From the NCBI GenBank assembly GCA_002336115.1, contig DDEN01000032.1:1-64000 (forward strand): a DNA stretch of 64,000 bases, given 5' to 3'. The position numbers and the translations under genes are program-made. The DNA is from Chitinophagaceae bacterium UBA1953 (GTDB lineage Bacteria > Bacteroidota > Bacteroidia > Chitinophagales > Chitinophagaceae). Positions 8,276 to 17,019 of the stretch are shown piece after piece. Every line of letters begins with the position of its first letter. The stretch's first letter is position 1. Under the pieces are notes generated by a model. That model did no database searches, was not told the DNA's origin, and saw only the letters and a program-made list of their open reading frames with translations.

Positions 8276-11158
8276 TTATAGTGTACGCTTCTCTTCTTCT
8301 TCTTCAAAAGCAACCACAGTATCACCAACGTTTATATCACTGAAGTTTTTAATGGTTAAGCCACACTCCATGTTCGAAAACACTTCTTTTGCATCATCTT
8401 TAAAGCGTTTTAAGCTTCCAAGCTCAGCAAAAGCACCTTCCTGCCTTGGATAAACAAGCACACCATCCCTGAACAGACGAATCTTCGCATCACGCTTGAT
8501 TTTTCCATCCAGCACAAAACATCCGGCAACGGTTACCTTATCAAATTTATATACTTCACGTATTTCAACGTTTGCTACTTCTTTCTCTGTTATTTTCGGC
8601 TCAAGCATACCTTCCATCGCACTCTTCACTTCTTCAATTGCATTGTAAATGATGGAGTAGTTCTTGATCTGCACGCCTTCATGCTCTGCAAGGCGGGCAG
8701 CCTGGAGTGACGGACGAACATTAAAGCCAATCAGGATTGCATCTGATGCGCTGGCCAGAGTTACATCGGCTTCGGAAATCTGGCCTACTGCACGGTGAAC
8801 CACATTTACAGCAATTTCTTCGGTTGACAGTTTCTGCAATGAATCGGTCAGGGCTTCTACTGAACCATCCACATCACCTTTGATGATAAGATTTAGTTCT
8901 TTGAAGTTACCCAGTGCCAAACGACGGCCAATTTCATCAAGCGTAATATGCTTTTTGGTTCTGATACCCTGTTCACGAAGGATCTGTGCACGGCGGTAAG
9001 CAATTTCTTTTGCTTCGGCTTCATCATCGTACACTTTAAATTTCTCACCTGCCTGTGGGGCACCATTTAAACCAAGAATCTGTGCCGGTGTTGAGGGGCC
9101 TGCAGTTTCTATTCGTTGATTCCGTTCGTTAAACATAGCTTTTACACGACCAAAATACTGGCCTGAAACAATCAGATCGCCCTGAGCCAATGTTCCATTC
9201 TGTACAAGAATAGTGGCCACATATCCACGGCCTTTATCCAACGATGCTTCAATGATTGAACCCGACGCTTCCCTGTCGGGATTTGCTTTGAGTTCAAGCA
9301 GTTCAGCTTCCAGTAATATTTTTTCAAGCAGCTTGTCAACATTCAGTCCTTTCTTGGCAGAGAGCTCCTGGCTTTGGTATTTACCGCCCCACTCCTCTAC
9401 CAACAGATTCATTTGCGACAACTGTTCGTATATTTTTTGTGGATTAGCACCATCCTTATCAATTTTATTGATGGCAAAGATCATGGGTACACCTGCCGCC
9501 TGAGCATGACTGATTGCTTCTTTTGTTTGGGGCATCACGGCATCATCTGCTGCCACAACAATAACAGCAATATCGGTAACCTTGGCACCACGGGCACGCA
9601 TGGCTGTAAATGCTTCGTGACCAGGTGTATCAAGGAATGTTATTTTTTTGCCGGAAGAAGTCATTACTTCGTAGGCACCAATGTGCTGGGTAATACCTCC
9701 GGCTTCACCTGAAACAACGTTGGCATTACGGATATAGTCGAGTAATGAAGTTTTACCATGATCAACGTGTCCCATAATCGTTACAATCGGGGCACGGGGC
9801 TGCAGATGTTCTTCTTCATCAAAGTCTTCCTCCTCTTCCATTTCAGCCTGCTTTTCCATATCGATGAATTCCACTTCATAACCAAATTCACCTGCCACAA
9901 GTTCAATTACCTCTGCATCCAAACGCTGGTTAATGGAAACCATCAATCCTAAACCAAAACATTTTGCCACAACATCGGTTGCTGAAACATCCATCAGGTT
10001 TGCAAGTTCAGCAGCGCTGATAAATTCTGTTACCTGCAGCTTATTGCTTTCGTCGCCTTCCTGTATGTGCTCAGCATGTTCTTCACGTTTGAGTTTTCGG
10101 TATTTAGCTTTCAGGCTCTTTCCTCGACCACCGGCACCCGAAAGTTTGGCCTGTGTTTCACGGAGTTTTTCCTGGATCTCTTTTTCGTCGATGACCTTAT
10201 CTTCCCTGCGATTGATTGTTGGGCGGTTACCAGGTCTGTTACCACCTCTGTTATCCCTGCGCTGACCATGCCCTTGGCCCTGCTGGCCGCCATGATGCTG
10301 ACCACCACGGTTTTGCTGACCTCCCTGACCTTGTTGCTGCTGCTGTCCTTGTCCACCGCTACCAGGTGCGCCCTTCTTATCTATAGGAATACGTTTACGT
10401 TTACGTTTTTCCTTATCAGAAGCGGGTTTAGGCCTGGTATCAGAATTAACCGGTAATTCAATTTTACCAAGAATTTTAGGACCTTCTAATTTTTCAGCTT
10501 TAATATTTTCAATCACCACATCTTCTTCTACAGGAGGATCTTTTTCCTCAACAACAGGTTCAACTGGCACCACTTCTTCAACAACAGGTTTTGGTTCTTC
10601 CTTCTTTTCTTCCGGCTCAGGAATTTTCTTTTCAACTTTTTTGGGCCTTGTGGAAGAGTCTATTTTATCAAGATCAATTTTTGCAACAATTTTTGGACCC
10701 TCCACTTCAGGCACTTCAATTTTCACCATTTCAGGCTCTTGAGGTTTTACTTCTTCTATCTCCACAACCACCGGCTGCAGTACTTCTTCAACCGGTTTTT
10801 CCTGTACCGGCTCAACAACTGGTTCGACAATAACGGGTTTTACCTCTTCTTCCTTTGGCTCCTCCTTAACAACTTTCTTAACCTCTTTTTTTGCTGCCAG
10901 ATCTTCTTCTTCCTTCTTCTTTTTCAGATCAGACATGCCTCCTTTCGGAATTTCAATCTGGTCACTTTTTGCTTTCGCTAACTTGTCAGATGAAAACTCT
11001 GCCTGAAGGGCTTTGTACATCTCCGGAGTAAGTTTTGCTGTTGGTTTAAGATCATCTTTACCAAATCCTTTCCCCGCCAAAAAGTCTATCAGTGTATCCT
11101 TACCGATATTAAACTCTTTGGCCGCAGCCATTAAACGTGGTGTATTACTTTCTGACAT
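8276..11158 (-). CDS. infB: Translation initiation factor IF-2
   Basis: A 960-aa GTPase that brings initiator tRNA to the 30S subunit. The N-terminal IF2 domain (residues 1-60) is followed by a long Glu/Val/Lys/Pro-rich linker and a Gln/Gly/His-rich stretch at about 265-310. The G domain starts near 455 with GHVDHGKTS (G1), DTPGHE (G3) and NKID (G4), then come domains II-IV to the C-terminus. The very long charged linker is usual for IF-2 of this phylum. It is the third gene of the rimP-nusA-infB operon. Confidence 0.97.
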   Translation of the reverse strand: MSESNTPRLMAAAKEFNIGKDTLIDFLAGKGFGKDDLKPTAKLTPEMYKALQAEFSSDKLAKAKSDQIEIPKGGMSDLKKKKEEEDLAAKKEVKKVVKEEPKEEEVKPVIVEPVVEPVQEKPVEEVLQPVVVEIEEVKPQEPEMVKIEVPEVEGPKIVAKIDLDKIDSSTRPKKVEKKIPEPEEKKEEPKPVVEEVVPVEPVVEEKDPPVEEDVVIENIKAEKLEGPKILGKIELPVNSDTRPKPASDKEKRKRKRIPIDKKGAPGSGGQGQQQQQGQGGQQNRGGQHHGGQQGQGHGQRRDNRGGNRPGNRPTINRREDKVIDEKEIQEKLRETQAKLSGAGGRGKSLKAKYRKLKREEHAEHIQEGDESNKLQVTEFISAAELANLMDVSATDVVAKCFGLGLMVSINQRLDAEVIELVAGEFGYEVEFIDMEKQAEMEEEEDFDEEEHLQPRAPIVTIMGHVDHGKTSLLDYIRNANVVSGEAGGITQHIGAYEVMTSSGKKITFLDTPGHEAFTAMRARGAKVTDIAVIVVAADDAVMPQTKEAISHAQAAGVPMIFAINKIDKDGANPQKIYEQLSQMNLLVEEWGGKYQSQELSAKKGLNVDKLLEKILLEAELLELKANPDREASGSIIEASLDKGRGYVATILVQNGTLAQGDLIVSGQYFGRVKAMFNERNQRIETAGPSTPAQILGLNGAPQAGEKFKVYDDEAEAKEIAYRRAQILREQGIRTKKHITLDEIGRRLALGNFKELNLIIKGDVDGSVEALTDSLQKLSTEEIAVNVVHRAVGQISEADVTLASASDAILIGFNVRPSLQAARLAEHEGVQIKNYSIIYNAIEEVKSAMEGMLEPKITEKEVANVEIREVYKFDKVTVAGCFVLDGKIKRDAKIRLFRDGVLVYPRQEGAFAELGSLKRFKDDAKEVFSNMECGLTIKNFSDINVGDTVVAFEEEEEKRTL

Positions 11159-11241
11159 AATGTACTTCCCTTTGTCAAATAAAGAACCCGGGAAAACTAA
11201 TTTTAATGTTTAAAAATCTATCTGTTAATAATCATTGCTGA

Positions 11242-12489
11242 TTATTCATTTTCAAATTCTTCTTTCAGGATACGCTGCACTTCTTCGATGGTTTCTTTTT
11301 CGAGGTCTGTGCGGCGTTCAAGTTCGGCCGTGGTTAATTCCAGCACACTGCGTGCAGTATCACAACCCACACGTTTCAGTTCGTCAATAATCCAGCCATC
11401 AATTTCATCTGTAAATTCATCCAAATCAACATCAAATTCATCTTCTTCTCCTTCGTTATCACGGTAAACATCTATTTCGTAACCGGTAAGTTCGCATGCA
11501 AGTTTAATATTCACACCTCTTTTACCAATAGCCAGCGACACTTGGTCGGGCTTGAGGTAAACCTCAGCATGTTTGCCTTCCTGGTCAATGTTCATGCTGG
11601 TGATTTTTGCAGGTGTAAGTGAACGCTGAATTAACAGGTTGATGTTCTGAGTAAAGTTGATTACATCTATGTTTTCATTCTTTAGTTCACGTACAATTCC
11701 GTGAATACGGCTACCCTTCATACCAACGCAGGCACCAACAGGATCAATGCGGTCGTCAAAACTTTCAACAGCAACCTTTGCTCTTTCACCAGGTTCACGA
11801 ACAATTTTCTTGATAACAATAAGACCATCAAATATTTCAGGTACTTCTATTTCAAGAAGTTTGGCTAAAAACAGCGGGCTTGTTCTTGAAAGAATAATAA
11901 CCGGTGCGTTATTTTTCAGTTCCACTTTCTTAATCACTGCACGGATGTTTTCACCTTTCTTGAAATAATCCTGTGGTATCTGTTCACTCTTTGGCAAGAG
12001 TAATTCATTTCCTTCTTCATCAAGAAGTAATACTTCTTTTTTCCAAACCTGGTAAACCTCAGCACTGATGATTTCTCCCACCCTGTCGGTATATTTTTTT
12101 ACGAGTACATTTTTCTTTAAATCACCAATACGGCTGGCCAGTGTTTGTTTGGCAGCAAGAATAGCTCTGCGGCCAAAATCCTGAATTTCCACATCTTCAT
12201 ACAACTCTTCGCCCACTTCATAATCGGGCTCAAGCTTTACCGCATCACTATAAGCAATCTGTGCAAGCGGGTCTTCCACCTGCCCGTCTTCCACAATTGT
12301 ACGGCGGCGCATAATTTCAAGGTCGCCTTTTTCGGTGTTTACAATCACATCAAAATTATCATCGGCTCCGTATTTTTTACGCAGCAATGTTTTGAACACA
12401 TCTTCCAGTACTTTCATCATCGTTGGGCGGTCTATGTTTTCCGCATCTTTAAACTCCTGGAAACTTTCAATCAGGTTGATACTTGCCAT
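11242..12489 (-). CDS. nusA: Transcription termination/antitermination factor NusA
   Basis: The start is placed at the ATG at 12487-12489 (MASINLIESFQEF), the conserved beginning of Bacteroidota NusA; an upstream ATG would add seven residues. The 415-aa protein shows an N-terminal RNA-polymerase-binding domain, an S1 domain (GEIISAEVYQVWKKEVLL) and two KH domains (GACVGMKGSRIHGI, VSLAIGKRGVNIKLA), then an acidic tail. It binds RNA polymerase and nascent RNA to control pausing and termination. It lies between rimP (45 bases upstream) and infB. Confidence 0.96.
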   Translation of the reverse strand: MASINLIESFQEFKDAENIDRPTMMKVLEDVFKTLLRKKYGADDNFDVIVNTEKGDLEIMRRRTIVEDGQVEDPLAQIAYSDAVKLEPDYEVGEELYEDVEIQDFGRRAILAAKQTLASRIGDLKKNVLVKKYTDRVGEIISAEVYQVWKKEVLLLDEEGNELLLPKSEQIPQDYFKKGENIRAVIKKVELKNNAPVIILSRTSPLFLAKLLEIEVPEIFDGLIVIKKIVREPGERAKVAVESFDDRIDPVGACVGMKGSRIHGIVRELKNENIDVINFTQNINLLIQRSLTPAKITSMNIDQEGKHAEVYLKPDQVSLAIGKRGVNIKLACELTGYEIDVYRDNEGEEDEFDVDLDEFTDEIDGWIIDELKRVGCDTARSVLELTTAELERRTDLEKETIEEVQRILKEEFENE

Positions 12490-12534
12490 ATTACTATTTT
12501 TTAAAAACACTGCGGCTGCCCATAGCAGCCGTCA

Positions 12535-13008
12535 TTAATGAAATACAATTTGAATTTTTGTTGATTTTATGTCGTTAAATAAAATACTGTGCTGAACTAC
12601 TTCCTGTTTTTTGCCTTTGCCTTTTGTTTCTTCCAGTGTTACCTTTTGTTCATCGGCAGCAAGGAGTTTGCCTGTAATTTTACGGCCATCCTTCAGTACA
12701 ACTTCCACCACCCTGCCAATATTTTTTACATACTGCCGCAGTAGTTTCAAGGGTTCTTCCAGTCCAGGTGAAGAAACTTCCAGCGCAAAATCGCCCTCAT
12801 TAAACAAAGCCGATTCTTCAATCTGCTTATAAATTGCACGGTTATATTCAATACAACGACTCAATGGAAGACCCGCATCTGCATCTGCAAAAACCTGAAT
12901 ATTATTTCCCGGCTTCAGTTTTACATCAACCAGGAAACAATCCACATCCTTACTGATGATTTCTTCAGTAATCTGCCTGATCCTTGCTGCTTTTTGCTCA
13001 ATGTTCAT
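12535..13008 (-). CDS. rimP: Ribosome maturation factor RimP
   Basis: A 157-aa RimP with the conserved motif ALEVSSPGLEEPL and a C-terminal SH3-like domain (GRVVEVVLKDGRKITGKL). It is needed for late 30S assembly. First gene of the operon rimP-nusA-infB, a conserved order that supports all three assignments. Confidence 0.95.
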   Translation of the reverse strand: MNIEQKAARIRQITEEIISKDVDCFLVDVKLKPGNNIQVFADADAGLPLSRCIEYNRAIYKQIEESALFNEGDFALEVSSPGLEEPLKLLRQYVKNIGRVVEVVLKDGRKITGKLLAADEQKVTLEETKGKGKKQEVVQHSILFNDIKSTKIQIVFH

Positions 13009-13021
13009 GTATTTGTAATAA

Positions 13022-13044
13022 AGAAGGGAACGTTATCCGTTCCC
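13022..13044 (-). promoter_or_regulatory. Leader hairpin upstream of rimP
   Basis: A nine-base perfect inverted repeat (AAGGGAACG / CGTTCCCTT) with a five-base loop, 14 bases before the rimP start and downstream of its probable promoter. On the minus strand it is followed by CTTTATT. It could be a weak attenuator or an mRNA-stabilising leader structure. Confidence 0.45.
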
Positions 13045-13068
13045 TTCCGCTGATTCTTTAATCCGCTG

Positions 13069-13076
13069 CAAATGTA
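13069..13076 (-). promoter_or_regulatory. Probable -7 element of the rimP-nusA-infB operon
   Basis: Minus strand TACATTTG matches TAnnTTTG about 60 bases upstream of rimP, so the leader would include the 13022-13044 hairpin. No good -33 TTG is seen at the usual distance. Confidence 0.4.
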
Positions 13077-13169
13077 TAACAATGACATGGAATGGAAAAA
13101 ATAATTTTACCTTATTTCCCAACGCATGAGTTTGTATGTTTCTTCACAATTATACATTTTCGTTTCGGT

Positions 13170-13177
13170 TATCTTTG
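13170..13177 (+). promoter_or_regulatory. Probable -7 element for the DUF4834-like gene
   Basis: TATCTTTG matches TAnnTTTG and ends five bases before the ATG at 13182, so the transcript would be nearly leaderless. Confidence 0.4.
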
Positions 13178-13181
13178 CAGG

Positions 13182-13415
13182 ATGTTTATGCGGTATTTTC
13201 TTATAGCACTGCTCCTTTATTTTGTTATCCGGTTTATTTTCCGGTTCGTTCTGCCTGTTGCCAAAGCAACCAAGGAAATGAAAGGCAAAATGGATGAGTT
13301 TAAAAACCGCATGGAAGAGCAACAGCAACAAGGTGCATCTGCAAATCAGAAAAACACCCAGCCTACTTCCCAGCCTAAAGGTGGTGATTATATTGATTTT
13401 GAAGAAATCAACTGA
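13182..13415 (+). CDS. Small membrane protein, DUF4834-like
   Basis: A 77-aa protein when started at the ATG at 13182 (MFMRYFLIALLLYF), just after a -7 element. The frame stays open 90 bases further upstream, but that part lies before the promoter. One N-terminal transmembrane helix (residues about 4-24) is followed by a charged, Gln-rich cytoplasmic segment and a conserved-looking end GDYIDFEEIN. The pattern fits DUF4834, a small Bacteroidota-specific family of unknown function. Confidence 0.65.
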   Translation: MFMRYFLIALLLYFVIRFIFRFVLPVAKATKEMKGKMDEFKNRMEEQQQQGASANQKNTQPTSQPKGGDYIDFEEIN

Positions 13416-13446
13416 TACTGATGAGTCCTCATTCCTTTTTGCTCAT

Positions 13447-14058
13447 CTAAAGCCCCAGTTTTTCCACTCTCATGCCTGGTTTTAAATGAATGGTTTGAAT
13501 ACCCAGTTTACCGGCAGCCTCAATATTATTAATACTATCATCAATAAACAGTGTTTCCTGTGCAGGGAGACTATGCCTGTTGAGAATATATTCAAATGCG
13601 TCTGCATTAGGTTTGCGAAAACCAATTCTGTGCGAATAGTACACTCCATCAAACAAATCTTCAAAATTTGTTCCGGGATAGGTTTGATCAAAGCGCAGCA
13701 GAAATTCCTGAATATGTATTTCATTGGTATTACTCAGTAAATACAGTCGGTATTTTTTACGGAGAACTGGCAGCAGGGCCATACTTTCTTTCCTGAAATC
13801 GAGCAGCAGGGCATTCCAGGCATGTTTTATTTGCTCATCGGTTACATCAAGCCTGGTTTCCTTTCTGAATTCATCATAAAAAAAGGCAGTGTTCACCCCT
13901 GTTTCAAGCATGGCAAACAAAGGGTTGCTGTGAAACTGTGTAAAGAACGATGCAAAATCGTTCACACCCAGTTCGGTAAATGCTTTTTCGGTAAGCCGGA
14001 AATCGATATTAAACAACACTCCTCCCAGATCAAAAATGATATTCTTTACATTTTGCAT
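13447..14058 (-). CDS. HAD-superfamily hydrolase (subclass IA)
   Basis: A 203-aa haloacid dehalogenase-like phosphatase. Motif I is FDLGGVLFNID, where the second Asp of the usual DxD is Gly. Motif II is YLLSNTN, motif III lies near GFRKPNADAFEYIL, and motif IV is LFIDDSINNIEAA. In the YihX/HAD-IA group FDLGGVL is a common variant of motif I. The substrate is probably a small phosphorylated metabolite and cannot be predicted. It is convergent with the DUF4834-like gene. Confidence 0.85.
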   Translation of the reverse strand: MQNVKNIIFDLGGVLFNIDFRLTEKAFTELGVNDFASFFTQFHSNPLFAMLETGVNTAFFYDEFRKETRLDVTDEQIKHAWNALLLDFRKESMALLPVLRKKYRLYLLSNTNEIHIQEFLLRFDQTYPGTNFEDLFDGVYYSHRIGFRKPNADAFEYILNRHSLPAQETLFIDDSINNIEAAGKLGIQTIHLKPGMRVEKLGL

Positions 14059-14098
14059 TCTGCAAAGAAATTAAATGAAATTGATACTTCGTTTTTTC

Positions 14099-14106
14099 TA
14101 TCTTTG
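14099..14106 (+). promoter_or_regulatory. Probable -7 element for tRNA-Met
   Basis: TATCTTTG, a TAnnTTTG match, ends 20 bases before the mature tRNA 5' end. A TTG at 14081-14083 is closer than the usual 19-21 bases. Confidence 0.4.
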
Positions 14107-14125
14107 CCCCCGCCCAAACGGGTTC

Positions 14126-14199
14126 GGATCCTTAGCTCAGACGGTTAGAGCATCTGACTCATAATCAGAGGGTCGCAGGTTCAAATCCTGCAGGATCCA
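14126..14199 (+). tRNA. tRNA with anticodon CAT (probably elongator Met)
   Basis: A 74-nt cloverleaf: acceptor GGATCCT pairs with AGGATCC, D arm GCTC...GAGC, anticodon stem TCTGA/TCAGA with loop CTCATAA giving CAT, and T arm GCAGG/CCTGC with loop TTCAAAT. The discriminator base is A and CCA is not encoded. A CAT anticodon may also be the lysidine-modified tRNA-Ile2; the sequence alone does not decide. Confidence 0.93.
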
Positions 14200-14333
14200 C
14201 GACTGATGCCGGTAAGAGAGGAAGACGGGGAACAGAAAACTTCCCGTCTTTGAATCTTCCGGCAATGTTTTTTCAGGCTTTAACCTTTGATTAACCCTAA
14301 AGCAAATACATTTGCCCACACTGTTATATTTAT

Positions 14334-15077
14334 ATGAAAAAAGCAATTTTATTTTTATTCCTTGTAACTGCAGTTTCTTCCCTGTTTGCACAGGAAACAG
14401 AAAAAAAGAAAAAGAAAGACTGGTCGAAAGTAAACTTAAACAACCGTCCTAAAGATCACCTGATGTTGCAGGTTGGTTACCTGAGCTGGCTCAATAGACC
14501 CGATACCATTGCAACAAAAGGGCTTGCCCGTTCTGTAAACATTTACTTTATGTTTGATTTTCCTTTCAAGGTTGATCCTCGTTTCAGTGTAGGGCTTGGA
14601 GCTGGTATAGGTACTGATAATATGTACTTTGACAAAAATGCAGGAAGGAATCTCAATATCATCAATAACACCGCTTTCAGTTTTGCCAAAAACCAGGGAA
14701 AAGACACTCTGAACAAATACAAAACCATCAAGCTTTCAAACGTATATCTTGAAGCACCTGTTGAACTTCGTTTTATGGTTGATCCTGAGCATCCAAACAA
14801 AAGTCTCAAGTTTGCGTTGGGTGTAAAAGTAGGCACCATGATCAGCGCTGTAGATAAAACCAAGTTTACAAGAGATGTGAATGGCTATACAGGATATACT
14901 ATGAAGGAGAAGGACCGCAAGCATTTCAATAATCTGAAACTGGCTGCAACAGCACGTATTGGTCTTGGTAACTTTGGAATTTTTGCCCAGTACATGATTA
15001 ATGATTTTATTAAAGAAGGACAAGGGCCAAACCAGATACGGCCTTTTACAGCAGGCATTACACTTACAGGGTTATAA
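14334..15077 (+). CDS. Outer-membrane beta-barrel protein of unknown function
   Basis: A 247-aa protein with a signal peptide (MKKAILFLFLVTAVSSLFAQ), a Lys-rich segment, then alternating hydrophobic and polar strands (DHLMLQVGYLSW, FSVGLGAGIGTDNMYF, LRFMVDPE, LKFALGVKVGTMI, LAATARIGLGNFGIFAQYM) ending in a hydrophobic C-terminus. This is the pattern of a small porin-like (PorT/OmpW-type) barrel of about eight strands. It sits alone between tRNA-Met and hflX with its own terminator. No specific function can be assigned. Confidence 0.75.
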   Translation: MKKAILFLFLVTAVSSLFAQETEKKKKKDWSKVNLNNRPKDHLMLQVGYLSWLNRPDTIATKGLARSVNIYFMFDFPFKVDPRFSVGLGAGIGTDNMYFDKNAGRNLNIINNTAFSFAKNQGKDTLNKYKTIKLSNVYLEAPVELRFMVDPEHPNKSLKFALGVKVGTMISAVDKTKFTRDVNGYTGYTMKEKDRKHFNNLKLAATARIGLGNFGIFAQYMINDFIKEGQGPNQIRPFTAGITLTGL

Positions 15078-15100
15078 TTTAAATTACTCAACTAATTGTA

Positions 15101-15130
15101 AAGCGGATGAAATCTTCATCCGCTTTTTTT
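15101..15130 (+). terminator. Rho-independent terminator after the beta-barrel gene
   Basis: AGCGGATGAA and TTCATCCGCT form a ten-base perfect stem with a three-base loop, followed by seven T residues. Confidence 0.9.
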
Positions 15131-15190
15131 ATTCAATTAATTTCTGTACTTATTACTTGCAACATATTACCTACTACTTTACCAACCCCC

Positions 15191-15198
15191 TACCTTTG
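15191..15198 (+). promoter_or_regulatory. Probable -7 element for hflX
   Basis: TACCTTTG matches TAnnTTTG 20 bases before the TTG start of hflX. An ATG at 15208 opens a five-codon frame (MIYFD) whose stop overlaps the hflX start region, so hflX could be translationally coupled to a minimal leader peptide. Confidence 0.4.
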
Positions 15199-15217
15199 CA
15201 GACTGAAATGATTTATT

Positions 15218-16408
15218 TTGATTGAACGTAAACAAGCAATACAACAGGAAGAAAGAGCTGTACTTGTGGGGCTGATCCAGAAAGGACAGACCGAATTACA
15301 GGTACAGGAGTATATCGACGAGCTGGCATTCTTAGCTGAAACTGCCGGTGCTAAAACAGTAAAGCGATTTTTGCAGAAGCTTACCCACCCCGACAGTAAA
15401 ACCTTTATCGGGAAAGGGAAACTACAGGAAATAAAAGAGTATGTGCATGACCGTGATATTTCACTCATCATTTTCGATGATGAACTAACCGGCGCACAGA
15501 TCATGAACATTGAAAAGGAACTCGGCATTTATACCATCGACCGAAGCGATCTCATTCTTGACATTTTTGCCCGACGTGCCAAAACCGCACAGGCCAAAAC
15601 CCAAGTGGAGCTGGCACAATATCAGTATATTTTACCCCGGTTAAAGGGAATGTGGAAACACCTTGAGCGGCAAGGTGGCGGTGTGGGAACAAGAGGCCCC
15701 GGTGAAACCGAAATTGAAACCGACCGCCGTATTGTAAAAGATAAGATTGCATTGCTGCGTAAACGGCTGGCTGAAATAGATAAACAGGCTTTTACCCAGC
15801 GTAAAGATCGTGGTGAGTTTATACGTGTAGCGCTTGTAGGTTACACAAACGTAGGTAAGAGTACACTCATGAACATTATCAGTAAACGAGATGTATTTGC
15901 CGAAAACAAACTGTTTGCCACATTAGATACCACTACCAGCAAAGTGGTGTTTGAGAACACCCCTTTTTTACTGAGTGATACAGTAGGTTTTATACGAAAG
16001 CTGCCACACCATTTGGTGGAAAGTTTTAAAAGCACCTTAGATGAAGTACGTGAAAGCGATGTGCTGCTGCATGTAGTGGATATTTCGCACCAACAGTATG
16101 AAGACCAGATGAACGTGGTAAATAAAACACTGCAGGAGCTGAAATGTTATGATAAACCGGTTATTACCATCTTCAACAAAATGGATCTTTACGAAAAACT
16201 GCATTTTGATGAATGGCTGGAAGATGAGGTGAAAACAACAATTCTTCAGGAGCTGAAAGAACGCTGGGAAAATGAAACCGGAGGCAACTGTGTATTTATT
16301 TCGGCCACCGAAAAAGCCAATATTCCCGAACTGCGGGAGCGGATACTTGAAAGTGTACGAAATCTTTACCGGATCCGCTATCCTTATAAAACCGAATACC
16401 TGTATTGA
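15218..16408 (+). CDS. hflX: GTPase HflX
   Basis: A 396-aa ribosome-associated GTPase. The N-terminal HflX domain ends in the signature GGVGTRGPGETEIETDRR. The G domain has G1 GYTNVGKS, G3 DTVGFI and G4 NKMD. HflX binds 50S or 70S ribosomes and rescues or splits stalled ribosomes under stress. The best in-frame start is a TTG at 15218; no in-frame ATG is available before the conserved N-terminus. The next gene overlaps its stop codon as TGATG. Confidence 0.95.
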   Translation: MIERKQAIQQEERAVLVGLIQKGQTELQVQEYIDELAFLAETAGAKTVKRFLQKLTHPDSKTFIGKGKLQEIKEYVHDRDISLIIFDDELTGAQIMNIEKELGIYTIDRSDLILDIFARRAKTAQAKTQVELAQYQYILPRLKGMWKHLERQGGGVGTRGPGETEIETDRRIVKDKIALLRKRLAEIDKQAFTQRKDRGEFIRVALVGYTNVGKSTLMNIISKRDVFAENKLFATLDTTTSKVVFENTPFLLSDTVGFIRKLPHHLVESFKSTLDEVRESDVLLHVVDISHQQYEDQMNVVNKTLQELKCYDKPVITIFNKMDLYEKLHFDEWLEDEVKTTILQELKERWENETGGNCVFISATEKANIPELRERILESVRNLYRIRYPYKTEYLY

Positions 16409-16767
16409 TGCCTGCTGAAAAAACATACAAGTGGTATAAAATAGCCGATGATGTTCATGAACTTCCCTGGCAGGAAAACAGAATGTGTGAAATGGAAGTT
16501 GCCGGGAAACAAATCTGCCTTGTATTGCATAACAACCAGGTGATGGCCTGTGGAGCCAGATGCCCGCATGCAGGAGGATATTTATCTGAAGGGTATATTG
16601 ATGCAACAGGGAATATTGTGTGCCCGCTGCACCGATATAAATTCAGTACCGCAACCGGGCGAAATGTAAGCGGAGAGGGGTATTATCTTACAACTTATCC
16701 TGTAGAAAAAAGAGACGACGGAATTTACATTGGCATAGAAGAAAAGCGATTGTTCGGGTTGTTTTAA
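16408..16767 (+). CDS. Rieske [2Fe-2S] ferredoxin-like protein
   Basis: A 119-aa single Rieske domain. The ligand motifs are ARCPHAGGYLSEG (C-x-H) and VCPLHRYKF (C-x2-H), so all four cluster ligands are present. It resembles NirD or biphenyl-dioxygenase ferredoxins rather than membrane Rieske proteins, because it lacks a signal or membrane anchor. The start is the ATG at 16408-16410 overlapping the hflX stop (TGATG), which implies translational coupling. The electron partner is unknown. Confidence 0.88.
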   Translation: MPAEKTYKWYKIADDVHELPWQENRMCEMEVAGKQICLVLHNNQVMACGARCPHAGGYLSEGYIDATGNIVCPLHRYKFSTATGRNVSGEGYYLTTYPVEKRDDGIYIGIEEKRLFGLF

Positions 16768-16808
16768 AAAAGTTGGGATTATTTTAGAATGTAAAATTGA
16801 AAATCCCC

Positions 16809-16816
16809 TATTTTTG
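16809..16816 (+). promoter_or_regulatory. Probable -7 element for tRNA-Asn
   Basis: TATTTTTG matches TAnnTTTG about 20 bases before the mature tRNA end. Confidence 0.35.
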
Positions 16817-16836
16817 CAACCCCGAAAGGGAAACAC

Positions 16837-16910
16837 TCCTCCCTAGCTCAGTTGGTTAGAGCATCTGACTGTTAATCAGAGGGTCGCTGGTTCAAGTCCA
16901 GCGGGGGGAG
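16837..16910 (+). tRNA. tRNA-Asn(GTT), probable prophage attachment locus
   Basis: A 74-nt cloverleaf: acceptor TCCTCCC pairs with GGGGGGA (one T-G wobble), D arm GCTC...GAGC, anticodon stem TCTGA/TCAGA with loop CTGTTAA (anticodon GTT), T arm GCTGG/CCAGC. CCA is not encoded. The phage integrase begins 110 bases downstream in the same direction, so the 3' part of this gene is the likely integration core (attL). Confidence 0.93.
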
Positions 16911-16917
16911 CAGCTCA

Positions 16918-16942
16918 GAAACACAGGTCAGTCCTGCGTTTC
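16918..16942 (+). terminator. Hairpin after tRNA-Asn
   Basis: GAAAC-CAGG pairs with CCTG-GTTTC around a TCAG-like loop with one A/C mismatch, followed by AGCTTTAAAA. It is probably a weak terminator for the tRNA, or part of the junction of attL. Confidence 0.4.
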
Positions 16943-16972
16943 AGCTTTAAAATCAACTTTCTTGTTTTGCGG

Positions 16973-17012
16973 CAAATTGTTTCACCGTTAACAGTTTTGT
17001 TAACACAATTTG
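16973..17012. repeat. Interrupted inverted repeat upstream of the integrase
   Basis: CAAATTGT (16973-16980) and GTTAAC (16987-16992) are mirrored by GTTAAC (16999-17004) and ACAATTTG (17005-17012). It lies between tRNA-Asn and the integrase start, where an integrase or excisionase binding site or an integrase operator is expected. Confidence 0.45.
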
Positions 17013-17019
17013 TCGATCA

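Noticed and set aside
10067..10456. Long plus-strand open frames opposite infB
   Set aside because: They arise from the low-complexity Gln/Gly- and Glu-rich coding sequence of infB on the other strand and have no start signals or protein-like composition.
14137..14391. Minus-strand frame over tRNA-Met
   Set aside because: It covers the tRNA gene in antisense and has no support beyond being open.
1..16900. Horizontal transfer in the host region
   Set aside because: Gene order (rimP-nusA-infB, marR-pirin-YceI) and composition look like ordinary chromosome for this phylum.
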